Shown here: one piece after another, positions 53,297 through 63,010 of the stretch
Numbering within the stretch: the stretch's first letter is position 1
Layout of the letters: each line of letters opens with the position of its first letter
Origin: JACMRP01 sp047302465
Lineage (GTDB): Bacteria > Bdellovibrionota > Bdellovibrionia > Bdellovibrionales > Bdellovibrionaceae
DNA: 64,000 nucleotides
Direction: 5' to 3'
Assembly: GCF_047302465.1 (NCBI RefSeq)
Contig: NZ_CP178621.1
Location: 3,472,001 to 3,536,000 of the forward strand
Made by a program: the position numbers and the translations under genes
Notes under the pieces: model-generated
What the model saw: only the letters and a program-made list of their open reading frames with translations
Told to the model about the DNA's origin: nothing
The model's database searches: none

Positions 53297-55540
53297 CTAT
53301 TCCAAAACTGGTTTGTTCTGCAAGCAAACAAGGGCATCCATCTTCGTTTGAAGGAACAATGCCCAATCACGAGTTTTGTTTTTCACAAGATCATCCTTAG
53401 CTTGAGCTACCGTCGACAACCGAGCCCCGTATGTACCCGCTGCTGCACTTTGCTTAGTGAAGCCACGGCACATTTTCACTAGGTCATAATCTTCTGGGCG
53501 AGTGTCATAAACATAAGGCTCGATCATGCTGCAGAATGCATCCATAGCCGCCAAATGATCAACAGCCACAGTCCAACGATTCCAAACGTCATCAAGCTCG
53601 CGACAAACACCTTCATGATCTGCAGTTCCCAGTGGCAATTGCTTCAAGTTGAACGGAACCATGTTTTGAGCATCTTTTTGATCTTGTTCAAGTTGCGCTT
53701 TGTTCACTTGATAGTAACCAGGGTAAGTTGCAACAACAACGCTTCCGGTCTTCGTCATTCTACTTGCACGCAAACGAAGAGCTGACAAACCTTCTTGGAA
53801 GTTTTTAACAGCGCCATCATGCAAGCCTTTGACATGTTTGAACCACATCAAGACCGGTGAAGAACTGCCATACGCACCGAAGGCTCCATTGTTGAACAAA
53901 CCTCTTCTGAGACGTTCCATCTCGGAGTTGATTTCTGACTGAGAAATTGCATTCGCATAAGCTCTCAAGTTATCTAAAGATTCTGTAACGCGTGTTGCTT
54001 GGAACTGTTTTTGGTTCAAAGTCGACAAACGAGCTTTGAAGTTTGCGTATTCTCTATTGGTTTGAAGACCTTTTTCAACGCTCTCTTGAGCAATCTTGAC
54101 CAACTGTCTAGACAAAGAGGCAGACTGATCAATAGTTTCTACAAATGATCTTGTCATACTTGCACATTTATTGAAGTCCACTTTACCCGAGAACTGTTTT
54201 GCAGCCACTTGCTCTAAGTGTTTGATCGCAAGATCTGAACTGACTTTTAGAGCTTGAGCCTGAGCTATGCTGTTGCTTCCATAGGCTGTCATTGCTTGGT
54301 CCAAAGAATTTCTGACAGTGGCAATGTATGACGTTTGGTCCTTTGCCAATACGGCCATCTGAACACCCAATTGACAAAGTTTAATGTCATCGGAAGTGCT
54401 CTTCATAAATTGTTTGTCCAACTCGATCTGAGAACGTACAGAACTCATGTTCGAATTGATTTCCATCGCTACTTTATCCAACGCACTTTTACGGTCCATC
54501 AAAGTATTCGCGCCAGGAGCCAGGCCGTCGATCTTTGCACTGAACAATCTTTGAGAAGCAGAAAGGTCTGCTGTAATTTTATTAACCTGCTCTTGACGAG
54601 ACTTGATCAAGAATTTGTACTTCTGATCCAAACGGATGTATTGACATGCGTTTTCAACAATCGCACGACGAACTTGCGCATCTTTCACGTCTGGCGAGTT
54701 CTCGCCGACGATCTTAGCCATGCTGCCAACTGCATTTGTCAAAATAGAGCCGCCCACGATGAATGGGATTGCGGCAGTTCCACCAGTGAATGAGGCAGCC
54801 ATCAACGCATAAGGTGTCAAACCATTAATCAAGTCACTGACTGCCACAGCGATGTCACCTGCGTTCATAGACTGACGGCATTCCTTTTTAAGAAGATCTG
54901 ATTGCGCAAACGAATTCGCAACTGAAGTTGCCGCACGAATTGCAGCATCGACATTTGCTACGATGTCAGGGGCATTCTCTGGCTGAACAGTTTCCGGGTT
55001 TTCCTTATAGCCACGAAGAGCTGTCACAGCGTCTTTGATAGCTTTATTATTATCTACGATCCCTTGAACATTCATCTTCGATTCACCACAAGACGGAGAG
55101 TTCACAGCCGCATTCAACGCATTGACCGCGCTCAGAATTTCCTCAAAAGGAACGCTCTCAAAAAGATTACATTGAAAGTCCGCATCGATGTCCGCAATCT
55201 TAGAAGCATTCTTATTGTAGTTCGAGTTGTTGTTATTGTTTCTATTGCGGTTTTGGTTCAGGTTCTGGTTTTGATTCTGGTTCGAAACGCGATTCGGGTT
55301 TTGATTCTGGTTTTTATTCGGATTCTGATTGTTGTTGCGATTAGGATTGTTATTCGAGTTGTTGTTCCCGTTCGGGTTGAACAAATCATCAATCAGACTT
55401 TTGTTAACTTGTGATTTTTCAATAGGAAGAAGACCTTCTTCTTCGGAAGAGGCCCATGCAGGGTTCGCATTCAAGGTTAACAACATTATAAAGGACAGAC
55501 CGATGCGGCTACTACGTACAAGTATTTGGTCAAGCTTCAT
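53297..55540 (-). CDS. Large exported protein with Asn-rich segment, function unknown
   Basis: A 747-residue protein. The ATG at 55540 has AAGGAG 8 nt upstream; eight earlier in-frame codons were dropped. MKLDQILVRSSRIGLSFIMLLTLNANPAWA is the signal peptide. Residues about 55-111 consist almost only of Asn, Gln, Pro, Arg and Lys (low complexity). A helical body follows, with hydrophobic Gly/Ala segments near 250-275 (ALMAASFTGGTAAIPFIVGGSILTNAVGSMA) and long predicted helices. Several Cys are spread along the mature part. It could be a surface or periplasmic filament-like protein; no family was recognised. Confidence 0.72.
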   Translation of the reverse strand: MKLDQILVRSSRIGLSFIMLLTLNANPAWASSEEEGLLPIEKSQVNKSLIDDLFNPNGNNNSNNNPNRNNNQNPNKNQNQNPNRVSNQNQNQNLNQNRNRNNNNNSNYNKNASKIADIDADFQCNLFESVPFEEILSAVNALNAAVNSPSCGESKMNVQGIVDNNKAIKDAVTALRGYKENPETVQPENAPDIVANVDAAIRAATSVANSFAQSDLLKKECRQSMNAGDIAVAVSDLINGLTPYALMAASFTGGTAAIPFIVGGSILTNAVGSMAKIVGENSPDVKDAQVRRAIVENACQYIRLDQKYKFLIKSRQEQVNKITADLSASQRLFSAKIDGLAPGANTLMDRKSALDKVAMEINSNMSSVRSQIELDKQFMKSTSDDIKLCQLGVQMAVLAKDQTSYIATVRNSLDQAMTAYGSNSIAQAQALKVSSDLAIKHLEQVAAKQFSGKVDFNKCASMTRSFVETIDQSASLSRQLVKIAQESVEKGLQTNREYANFKARLSTLNQKQFQATRVTESLDNLRAYANAISQSEINSEMERLRRGLFNNGAFGAYGSSSPVLMWFKHVKGLHDGAVKNFQEGLSALRLRASRMTKTGSVVVATYPGYYQVNKAQLEQDQKDAQNMVPFNLKQLPLGTADHEGVCRELDDVWNRWTVAVDHLAAMDAFCSMIEPYVYDTRPEDYDLVKMCRGFTKQSAAAGTYGARLSTVAQAKDDLVKNKTRDWALFLQTKMDALVCLQNKPVLE

Positions 55541-55705
55541 AAAACGAACTCCTTTTGAATACACTTTTATTCAGGGCCCTAGAATGCACAGATAATGCCA
55601 GGCTCTGCTCCCCTTTAGAGTGTCTAAACCCCCAGGTCCCTGTCTCAAACTTAGACAGAGGCCTAAAATAGGCGCTCCTGACACCTCTTAGGACCAATTT
55701 CGGCA

Positions 55706-55718
55706 GGAATGGCATTCC
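55706..55718. promoter_or_regulatory. Palindrome in a divergent intergenic region
   Basis: GGAATG-G-CATTCC is a perfect odd palindrome 90 nt before the HD-like gene and 166 nt before the Asn-rich protein gene. Another hairpin (CTGTCT/AGACAG, 55640-55658) lies nearby. It may be an operator; no regulator is indicated. Confidence 0.3.
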
Positions 55719-55807
55719 AGATTCAATAGATTCGTTTTCAAGAGAAGTCGGGACAGGTCGACTATTTGCTTAGATAAAAGGTAGCGAACACAGGAGCACA
55801 TACCACC

Positions 55808-56380
55808 GTGAGAACCTTTAAAGAATTTCAGCATCATATAGATCTACACCGCGAGAGAGTCGTTAAATTAGGTTTAGCACTGGCAAAAACCCATTTCCCA
55901 GCACTCAATTTAAAAACCCTAGAATCCTTTTTGTGGCTTCATGACCATTCAAAAACCCTTACTAATTATCAATCTCTAAAAAAGTACGAATACAATCACT
56001 CTCTGTTTCCAGCAGAACGCCTTTTTGAATTTTATGGCCGTACCCCAAAGACAAATGAGGAAACTCTGCAATTAATAGATGTCGTCAACGATATCAATGC
56101 CATCGACGAAGAAGTCTGTGTCGAGTTCTTCAAGCTTCACGCCGATCTTTCTTGGGGAATCCAAGATGCATTTTATACCGTCGAAAAAGTTGCAGATCTT
56201 GTGGATCGCAGCTTAGATCCAATGGCTGCAGAAGAGTTCGGACACCCTATGATCCTTGCCAGCGAGTTCGTCCAAGACCCTTACATGGCGACGCTGTCGA
56301 TTTGGCTTGAAACCCATTACCATCAAATCACAAAAGATCTCAGCTTCTCGAACCCTTTATGCTATAAGTTAGCAGAATGA
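55808..56380 (+). CDS. HD-domain-like protein
   Basis: A 190-residue cytoplasmic protein. FQHHIDLHRERVVKLGLALAK followed by LESFLWLHDHSKTL has the spacing and HD pair of HD phosphohydrolases, and later His residues could complete the metal site. No second domain. The start is a GTG at 55808. It overlaps thpR by ATGA. A nucleotide or phosphate ester substrate is possible, but none can be named. Confidence 0.6.
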   Translation: MRTFKEFQHHIDLHRERVVKLGLALAKTHFPALNLKTLESFLWLHDHSKTLTNYQSLKKYEYNHSLFPAERLFEFYGRTPKTNEETLQLIDVVNDINAIDEEVCVEFFKLHADLSWGIQDAFYTVEKVADLVDRSLDPMAAEEFGHPMILASEFVQDPYMATLSIWLETHYHQITKDLSFSNPLCYKLAE

Positions 56381-56991
56381 AGCGACTATTTTTAGCAATT
56401 GCTACACGAGATGGGCTTGAAGAGTCCGCCACCCAAATTGTCAAAAAACTCCGAATCAATGCGGACCAGAAACAGCTGGATATTCGCTGGACTCCTTTTG
56501 AAAACTATCATGTCACGCTTGTATATCTAGGCAGTACGAACGAAACCAAAATTCCCGAAATTGAAATCCTCATGCAAGAAGCGGCTGAAATCACAGCACC
56601 TTTTCATTTAAAAATCTCAGACGTTGGGGCCTATCCGGATGAGTTCACTTCCCGCGTCTTGTGGTTCGGAGTCCAAAACTCTCGCGCACTTCGAGGCTTG
56701 CAATCGCTTTTAGTGGAAAAGTTAAAAGATAAAAACTATCAGCTAGAAAACCGCGAGTACTCGCCACATCTTACAATCGGACGCCTGCGCAATCCGCATA
56801 AAACCAAAGATTTAATGTCGCCCTTCACTCGAAAGAAAATAGCGAAGATCTTAGTTGGTGAAATTGTCTTGTTTGAAAGTGTCGGTTCGTATCCGTTTCC
56901 GGTCTATAAAGCGCTTAAGACTTTTACTTTGACTGGAAAGCCCTCAGAGTATGAGGACCTTACTGATGTGACTTCTTCAGAAGCTGAGTAA
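56377..56991 (+). CDS. thpR: RNA 2',3'-cyclic phosphodiesterase (2H family)
   Basis: A 204-residue 2H phosphoesterase. The two catalytic HxT motifs are HVTLVYLG (about residue 49) and HLTIGRLR (about 130), and the start MKRLFLAIATRDGLEESATQIVKKL is typical. It opens 2',3'-cyclic phosphate on RNA. It is coupled to the HD-like gene. Its 3' end overlaps the convergent 217-residue gene by 32 nt. Confidence 0.9.
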   Translation: MKRLFLAIATRDGLEESATQIVKKLRINADQKQLDIRWTPFENYHVTLVYLGSTNETKIPEIEILMQEAAEITAPFHLKISDVGAYPDEFTSRVLWFGVQNSRALRGLQSLLVEKLKDKNYQLENREYSPHLTIGRLRNPHKTKDLMSPFTRKKIAKILVGEIVLFESVGSYPFPVYKALKTFTLTGKPSEYEDLTDVTSSEAE

Positions 56992-57613
56992 GAGCTTCTT
57001 GATCTTGTTGCTCTGGCGACGTCGTCACTTTTCCTTCACGAAAAAGCAGATTTCTCTGAGCACGATCGCTGATAAAGCTATTGTCTGTCGATGCAAGAAC
57101 ACGTTTTAAGCTATCGGCGTGACGTAAAGACTCGACGGCCTGGACACGAAGAATTTCTTCTTGATTGGTCAAGCGCGCTTCTTTCATTGACGGAATTGGT
57201 GTCATGGCAATTTGCTCAAGACTCTCTTGGGCTTTGGCCAAAGCGCTTTCGCCTAAAACGTAAACGGACAAAAATCTTTCGTCGCCGTTTAAGCTGGTGT
57301 CTAGTGCCGACTCTTGCAAGTGGGTGACATCACCCTCTTGCATTTTTCCAGCAAGATCCTTCAAACGCTTTTGAATTTCTTCTGGTTGTTTCGTCAACTG
57401 AGACATCGCAGCGGCCTCTTGCTTGATCAATTCAGCAAATTTTGGATTTGCTACCGCTGTTGCAGACTCTGCCTGAGAGTTTGTAGCTGCAGAACTTGTT
57501 GATGAGCTTGGGTTTCTTTCCACCAAATCTTCTTGAATTTGATGAAGCTGGCGATAGGCACTGCCGACCGCCACTAACAAAGCTATAATGACAACAAACT
57601 GCAGCTTCTTCAC
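56960..57613 (-). CDS. Membrane-anchored helical-repeat protein
   Basis: A 217-residue protein: N-terminal membrane anchor (KKLQFVVIIALLVAVGSAY), a Ser/Ala-rich linker (about 35-55), then short HEAT-like helices (LDTSLNGDERFLSVYVLGESALAKAQESLEQIAM, EEILRVQAVESLRHADSLKRVLASTDNSFISDRAQRNL). The start is a GTG that overlaps the stop of the upstream HExxH gene by one base (TAGTG), so the two are made together. It is probably periplasmic. Confidence 0.65.
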   Translation of the reverse strand: MKKLQFVVIIALLVAVGSAYRQLHQIQEDLVERNPSSSTSSAATNSQAESATAVANPKFAELIKQEAAAMSQLTKQPEEIQKRLKDLAGKMQEGDVTHLQESALDTSLNGDERFLSVYVLGESALAKAQESLEQIAMTPIPSMKEARLTNQEEILRVQAVESLRHADSLKRVLASTDNSFISDRAQRNLLFREGKVTTSPEQQDQEALTQLLKKSHQ

Positions 57614-58959
57614 TATTTCACCTCAAAGGCATCGTAAAGAGGGACATTTACCATCTCGTGGTACTTGCCATCGTCAAACAAAGACTCGGAGCCATCGGCA
57701 TTTTGCTGATAGATTCCGCCGTCTTTTTTAAGAACCAATGTCTTATTGTTGAAAAGGACTACACTCTCAACTTGTGCATTCCAGGTCTTGCCTGTTGCAC
57801 TCAATTGCTGAGTTTCTCCATTCAAAGAGTGGACATCGCCATTGTCGTTCACAAGGAAGTAACCTTGTTCGCCAGAAGGCAACATGGTCGCCGTACGTAC
57901 GACGTTCAAAGACGTCGGACGAGCCGCATTCCAAGAACCGCGCGGGAAATTATAAGTCATCATTTGATTTGAAGTCGTTACTACAGCCACGTAACGTTTT
58001 TGGTTACGATCGAACTCTTCAAAGTCTTTCAATGTCCCCACGCTGTTAGTCGCTAACAATTTGAAATAAGAGTAGTCGTCGTTATTACTTGGACGGAAAG
58101 CTGTGATTTCATACATATCTAAAGCCATCGCCTGGATACCGTTGAACAAAGCTGCACCAAAAGAGGTGCGTTTCAAACGACCCACAAAGTCAGTTCCTTC
58201 GCGACTCATTTTACGAGTGCCATCAAATAGAACTGGCGAGTTGTTTTCATCCATCGCCAATACAGCTTCACGTTTTTGGATCGGAGAAGCATTAAAGACA
58301 AAGTTCGTACGACCCATCGCCATCAATCGCGCCATTGCTTTGTAAACCGGATGGAAGTTTTCACCGGCAACAGTCACACGTGCGTAGTATTCCATTTCAA
58401 TAGCGTGAGAACCACCTTGTGCATAGTTGGTATCGCAACCATCAAGACTTGCTCCCATGTAAGGACCTTTGTTGCACGGATAGTGACGATAGCCTGCTGT
58501 GTGACGAGCTTCGTGAATCACGACACCCACACGGCCCAACGTCGACAATTTCGCCCAACCATCTTGCATCGTGAAGTAGCCCCAACGATTGTAAGCCGTT
58601 GCATAAGGAACGTCGTTCCCGCGATTCATGCCGCGAGTTTGTCCCTTCATCCAACCATAATACTGATCTGCTGGAACATATCCTTTAATAAGGAGGTTTG
58701 AAGCGTTCGCTGCAAACTGACCTTGTTCAACGATTTGCAAATCATTGAATAACTTTTTTGTATCAACAGAAGCATTGCAGAGCTCAAGTCCCCCGAAAGA
58801 GTCCGTATCAATGCCGAAGTCGTCGATGTATTTTTGTGCTTGTTGTTGTGGAACGCAGGAAAAATCCTGATCCAAGTACGGAAGCTGACTCGCTAACGTA
58901 ACTTCCCCCAACGTTGAAACCAATAACAATACCGCTAAGAACCAAACCCCTGGTCTCAT
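57613..58959 (-). CDS. Exported HExxH protein with C-terminal repeat-like part
   Basis: A 448-residue exported protein. The ATG at 58959 follows GGGGGG by 6 nt; an upstream in-frame ATG would hide the signal peptide (RPGVWFLAVLLLVSTLGEVTLA). H149-E150-A-R-H153 lies in LGRVGVVIHEARHTAGYRHYPC, a zinc-peptidase-type motif, and about four Cys surround it. The C-terminal 130 residues repeat short beta patterns (VNDNGDVHSLNGETQQL, VLKKDGGIYQQNADGSESLFDDG) like propeller blades. Translationally coupled with the helical-repeat protein that follows. Catalysis is inferred only. Confidence 0.7.
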   Translation of the reverse strand: MRPGVWFLAVLLLVSTLGEVTLASQLPYLDQDFSCVPQQQAQKYIDDFGIDTDSFGGLELCNASVDTKKLFNDLQIVEQGQFAANASNLLIKGYVPADQYYGWMKGQTRGMNRGNDVPYATAYNRWGYFTMQDGWAKLSTLGRVGVVIHEARHTAGYRHYPCNKGPYMGASLDGCDTNYAQGGSHAIEMEYYARVTVAGENFHPVYKAMARLMAMGRTNFVFNASPIQKREAVLAMDENNSPVLFDGTRKMSREGTDFVGRLKRTSFGAALFNGIQAMALDMYEITAFRPSNNDDYSYFKLLATNSVGTLKDFEEFDRNQKRYVAVVTTSNQMMTYNFPRGSWNAARPTSLNVVRTATMLPSGEQGYFLVNDNGDVHSLNGETQQLSATGKTWNAQVESVVLFNNKTLVLKKDGGIYQQNADGSESLFDDGKYHEMVNVPLYDAFEVK

Positions 58960-59072
58960 AAAAATCCCCCCCAAAAAGGAACATATTATGGAGAGGCCCG
59001 AAATCAATAAAAAGCGCCCTATGCTTCCGCGTCATTGGTCAAAAATCATACTTTTTCGTCACGATTTAGGCG

Positions 59073-60272
59073 CTAAGAACGTAAAAATGAAGGCCAAGTA
59101 AGGCGAGAGTTCATCTGCTCTTTCGAAGACATCAGAATATACACCTGAGCTCCATCTGCCGTGTTCGAGAAAATAACGTCTCCACCGCAAGATTGAACTC
59201 CATTCCAAACAAGGAATAAGCCCATGCCGGTTCCATCAAAAGATTGGAATCGGGATCTGCTAATAGAAGTTAAAATACTGTCTGGGAAGCCACCACCATT
59301 ATCGCAAATAGTAAAGCCTGCTTCCTCGCAAGCGACTCGAATCCACGGCTCGACAATTTTATTTCTACGGAAAGCCTGGATAGAATTCATAATGATATTA
59401 AAGAGAATAGACTTGATCAGTGCTTTTTCGCTGTAAATTTTTGTATCGCCAGAGATCTCAAGACGGACTTGGCGCGCTGACAAATTCAAAGTTTCAGCCA
59501 CTTCCATCACGACATCGCGCACTTCAAAGACTTCTTTTTCTTGTTCCTGTAATGCCACGACTTGGTTAAGTCCGCTTACAGCACGATTAATATGCATTAG
59601 CTGGCTTTCTAACGCGTCCACTACGCCACGGAGCTCTTCATGGCCAGGCTCTGCAATCTTCTTCTTTAGTAGGTCCACGTACATCCGTGGAGCCGCCAGC
59701 ATGTTCTTAAGATCATGTACGACTCCAGCCGCCTGTACGCCAATGATCCCAAACTTACGCACCAGCTCTTCGCGATAGCTGCGATCAGCCGTGAAAAAAT
59801 TATGGCATAGCCATGCAATCGCCGAGGCAGAAACAATCGTCGTCCACAAATCTTCGGAGCGAGACTTGTACACCCAGCCCGAGACTTCTTCATAACGATA
59901 AAGTGAAACGCTAAGAAATGCGGCCGTGCCGACAACAAGCAGGCTGTTGAAATAGCGGCGAGGCAACGGAAATAAAAATGAGTAGGCGACGATCATTTCA
60001 ACAAATGAAAATACGTACCAAGGAGAAAAATATTGCCCATGGATATTTGAACAGATGACGTGAATACCAACCCAAAGATTCGGAGCAATACCGTAGGGGT
60101 CTCTCTTAATCCAAATACAAAGAAACAAAAGCCAAATTTGCAGAACGATCTTGATTCCAAGATACAAATCTTTGCCTACGGAAATATTCGCGTACTCGTG
60201 AAACGTCGTCAGGGTTGAAATGACGAAATAGACCCAGAGGGCGACGAGCCCTGCCTTCCTGTACTTTGCCAA
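59073..60272 (-). CDS. Membrane sensor histidine kinase
   Basis: A 399-residue kinase. Five to six membrane helices occupy residues about 5-160 with no large periplasmic loop. The phospho-acceptor is His186 in GVVHDLKNMLAAPRMYVDLL; the ATPase domain has the N box (NIIMNSIQAFR), G1 (ICDNGGGFP) and G2 (GTGMGLFLVWNG). The start is TTG at 60272 with AAGGAG 4 nt upstream. It follows the response-regulator gene by 12 nt and should phosphorylate it. The stimulus is unknown; the multi-helix input suggests a membrane or lipid-soluble signal. Confidence 0.88.
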   Translation of the reverse strand: MAKYRKAGLVALWVYFVISTLTTFHEYANISVGKDLYLGIKIVLQIWLLFLCIWIKRDPYGIAPNLWVGIHVICSNIHGQYFSPWYVFSFVEMIVAYSFLFPLPRRYFNSLLVVGTAAFLSVSLYRYEEVSGWVYKSRSEDLWTTIVSASAIAWLCHNFFTADRSYREELVRKFGIIGVQAAGVVHDLKNMLAAPRMYVDLLKKKIAEPGHEELRGVVDALESQLMHINRAVSGLNQVVALQEQEKEVFEVRDVVMEVAETLNLSARQVRLEISGDTKIYSEKALIKSILFNIIMNSIQAFRRNKIVEPWIRVACEEAGFTICDNGGGFPDSILTSISRSRFQSFDGTGMGLFLVWNGVQSCGGDVIFSNTADGAQVYILMSSKEQMNSRLTWPSFLRS

Positions 60273-60284
60273 GGGGCTCCTTCT

Positions 60285-60959
60285 TTAGGGCTCGAAAACG
60301 TAGCCCACACCACGAACACCTTTGATCATGGTCTTAAAAAATGGAGCCTTCTTACGTAGGTTCGTGAGATGCGTATCTAATGTATTGTCAGCAACACTCA
60401 TGGTGCCCCAAATGGCTTGAACCAATTGGTCTCGAGATACGACTTGGTTAATGGCAAGAGTAAGAATATCCAAAATCTTAACTTCTGTTGAAGTCAGAGA
60501 AATAGCTTCGCCAGCACAACGGAAAACTCTTCTTTCACGATCCAAAGACCAAGCCTCTGTCGATGTATGACGAGATTTAGAATCTTTGTTTCGACGTGAC
60601 TCAGTTATTGCTGCTTGAAGTTTTCCCATCACGGTATCAAGCCCGTATGGTTTTTCCAAAATATCAAAAACTCGATGAGTGAAAGAATCGACAGCGATTT
60701 TTTTATCTAGGCGGGCACTGATTAAAAGAACTGGACACCACGGCATATTGCTCGCAACCCAACTTGCGATGTCGTGACCATTTCCATCGTTGAGATAGTA
60801 ATCTACAACAATGCAATCAACTTCTTTTTTCTGAAGTATTTGAAGACCTGTGTTGACACCCTCAGCAGCAAGAATATGAAAGTCTGTGCTAAGAGCTGCC
60901 ATTTGCGCTTTCACAAACTCACGATCATCATCTACTAAAAGTAACGTCGGCAATCTCAT
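60285..60959 (-). CDS. OmpR-family response regulator
   Basis: A 224-residue DNA-binding regulator. The receiver domain has the acidic cluster DDD (10-12), the phospho-acceptor Asp53 (CIVVDYYLND), SAR and EKPYG near residue 100. The C-terminal winged helix (VFRCAGEAISLTSTEVKILDILTLAINQVVSRDQLVQAIWG...NTLDTHLTNLRKKAPFFKTMIKGVRGVGYVFEP) is of OmpR type. First gene of a two-gene operon with the kinase. The target promoters are not known. Confidence 0.92.
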   Translation of the reverse strand: MRLPTLLLVDDDREFVKAQMAALSTDFHILAAEGVNTGLQILQKKEVDCIVVDYYLNDGNGHDIASWVASNMPWCPVLLISARLDKKIAVDSFTHRVFDILEKPYGLDTVMGKLQAAITESRRNKDSKSRHTSTEAWSLDRERRVFRCAGEAISLTSTEVKILDILTLAINQVVSRDQLVQAIWGTMSVADNTLDTHLTNLRKKAPFFKTMIKGVRGVGYVFEP

Positions 60960-61048
60960 GTCAAAAAAATATATATGAAGATATGTTCACATGCCAAACA
61001 TAATTTTGATTATTTGCATAATTTCGCGGACTTGAGAATTTATTGAGC

Positions 61049-61468
61049 TTACGACTGCGCCATCATGATCATGGCTTCACCTTTTACAACTGTTTCACCA
61101 GTTTGTTTTTTCGCAGTTGTCTCGATCGTTGCGATGCCTTTTTCTCTGCGAATTCCTGTGACTGTTAGTTCGATAGTAACAGTGTCATCAATGAAAACAG
61201 GATTAACAAACTTCAAGTGTTGCGCAAGATAAACTCCGCCTGAACCAACCTTCTCGTTCAAAGCGCGTGAGATCAAAGCTCCCATGATCATTCCGTGCGC
61301 GATACGACGACCAAAGCGAGTGGTCTTTGCGAATTCATCATCGACATGAATAGGATTGAAATCACCAGACATTTCGGCGAACTGACGAACCATTTTATCT
61401 GTTATCTGCACTTCAACAGTTGCTTTGAAGCCTACTTCTCTATCTCTACCGGTATTGATGGTTGTCAT
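61049..61468 (-). CDS. MaoC-like (R)-specific enoyl-CoA hydratase
   Basis: A 139-residue hot-dog-fold hydratase. FAEMSGDFNPIHVDDEFAKTTRFGRRIAHGMIMGALISRAL holds the catalytic Asp36 and His41 and the GRRIAHGM stretch typical of PhaJ/MaoC hydratases. It would hydrate trans-2-enoyl-CoA to (R)-3-hydroxyacyl-CoA. Monocistronic by spacing. The substrate length is unknown. Confidence 0.88.
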   Translation of the reverse strand: MTTINTGRDREVGFKATVEVQITDKMVRQFAEMSGDFNPIHVDDEFAKTTRFGRRIAHGMIMGALISRALNEKVGSGGVYLAQHLKFVNPVFIDDTVTIELTVTGIRREKGIATIETTAKKQTGETVVKGEAMIMMAQS

Positions 61469-61518
61469 ATCTCAAGCCTTTCTCATTAATTAAGAGGCTC
61501 CTAGTGAAGAACAAAGAC

Positions 61519-61546
61519 GAGCAACAGGCAAGTCTTTGCCTGTTGC
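61519..61546 (-). terminator. Inverted repeat after the PhoH-like gene
   Basis: GCAACAGGCAA and its complement form an 11-bp stem 38 nt beyond the stop of the PIN-PhoH gene. On the minus strand the following tract is only moderately T-rich (TCGTCTTTGTTC), so terminator function is likely but not certain. Confidence 0.5.
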
Positions 61547-61583
61547 AAAAAAAGCACATTTTGAATATTTCTTGAGTATTCGA

Positions 61584-62906
61584 CTAAAGAATGTTGGCTG
61601 CGAGCTCCGCAAGCTCAGAACGCTCACCCTTCGTCAACGTAACGTGTCCGGCAATCGGATGTCCTTTAAATCTTTCTACCGCATACGTCAGACCACTGTT
61701 TGCTGAGTCCACGTAAGGATTATCGATCTGATAAACGTCCCCGGTCAGAATGACTTTGGTTCCACGTCCTGCGCGAGTCACGATGGTCTTAATCTCGTGC
61801 GGAGTTAAGTTCTGAGCTTCATCGACAATCAAGTATTGCTTTGGAATGCTTCGACCACGGATATAAGTCAGCGGTTCGATATTCAACATCCCTTGATTGA
61901 TCAACTCTTGCGCGCGTCCTGAAGCTTTCTTGTCAGCGCCCATCAAGAACTCAACGTTATCGAAGATTGGCTGCATCCATGGATTCAACTTCTGCTCGAT
62001 GTCCCCTGGCAGATAACCAATGTCTTTTCCCATCGGGAAGATCGGACGAGACACCAATAATCTTTGGAAGCGGCCTTCATCCAATGTTTTGAAAAGACCG
62101 GCTGCGATCGCAAGTAATGTTTTACCTGTTCCCGCTTTACCTACCAAAGAAACAAAAAGGATTTCATCATTCAACAAACAATCCAAAGCAAACGCTTGCT
62201 CGACGTTGCGTGCGTGAACTCCCCAAATGCTGTCAGCAGGATTGATCAAAGGAATGATCGCCTGATCCGCTTGAGAGTAACGACCAATCGCTGAGTGATT
62301 TGGATTCGAAGCGTCCTTCATAATCACATACTGATTGGCGTATAGTTTTGGGCCGCCTGCTGGAACGAATTTTTTCTCTTTGTAGAATTGATCAATTTTC
62401 TCTGGAGAAATTTCTAGCTCCAAATACCCTTCGTACATGTCTTCTTGAGAAACATCTGAAGGCTCGTAGTCTTTGGCAAAGATGCCGTAAACGTCTGCCT
62501 TAATACGAAGATTGATGTCTTTCGTAATCAACTCCACTTTTGTGCGTGGATGTTGTTTCTGCAAGGCCATTGCTGTGTTCAAGATTCTGTTGTCAGCTTT
62601 AGCTTGATCAAATTCTGGTGGCATCCCGCCCAACATCAAATCTGTGCTGATGTAAACCATCGTTTCGCTATTATCTAGCTGCACACCTTGAGCAAGAGAA
62701 CCTTTCTCTCTGAGGACGTCGACAAAGCGGCTGAACTGACGAGCATTTCGTCCGTTTTCACCTTGATCACGTTTGAACTTATCGACTTCTTCGATAACCG
62801 ATATAGGAATATGAACATCGGCTTCTCCGAAGCGAAGAATCGCTTGGGCGTCGAAAAGAATGACATTGGTATCAACGACAATTTTTCTGCGTTTGGATTT
62901 GCTCAA
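61584..62906 (-). CDS. PIN-PhoH ATPase (PhoH2/YlaK-like)
   Basis: A 440-residue protein. The N-terminal PIN RNase domain (about 8-150) starts RKIVVDTNVILFDAQAILRF with an acidic site (DTN, later Asp and Glu) and the C-terminal PhoH domain has Walker A (VGKAGTGKTLLAIA) and Walker B (YLIVDEAQNLTPHEIKTIVTRAGRGTKVILTGDVYQID). Such fusions unwind and cut RNA. The start is TTG at 62906 with GGAGGG about 6 nt upstream. Confidence 0.92.
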   Translation of the reverse strand: MSKSKRRKIVVDTNVILFDAQAILRFGEADVHIPISVIEEVDKFKRDQGENGRNARQFSRFVDVLREKGSLAQGVQLDNSETMVYISTDLMLGGMPPEFDQAKADNRILNTAMALQKQHPRTKVELITKDINLRIKADVYGIFAKDYEPSDVSQEDMYEGYLELEISPEKIDQFYKEKKFVPAGGPKLYANQYVIMKDASNPNHSAIGRYSQADQAIIPLINPADSIWGVHARNVEQAFALDCLLNDEILFVSLVGKAGTGKTLLAIAAGLFKTLDEGRFQRLLVSRPIFPMGKDIGYLPGDIEQKLNPWMQPIFDNVEFLMGADKKASGRAQELINQGMLNIEPLTYIRGRSIPKQYLIVDEAQNLTPHEIKTIVTRAGRGTKVILTGDVYQIDNPYVDSANSGLTYAVERFKGHPIAGHVTLTKGERSELAELAANIL

Positions 62907-63010
62907 CTTTTGCCCTCCGTGGATGCCTGAATTCGAAATGAATCAGGCCTTAAGTCTATTCGACAATAAGGCCTGGATAATGTCCACGAAAAGCTTTGAA
63001 GAAATGAGGA

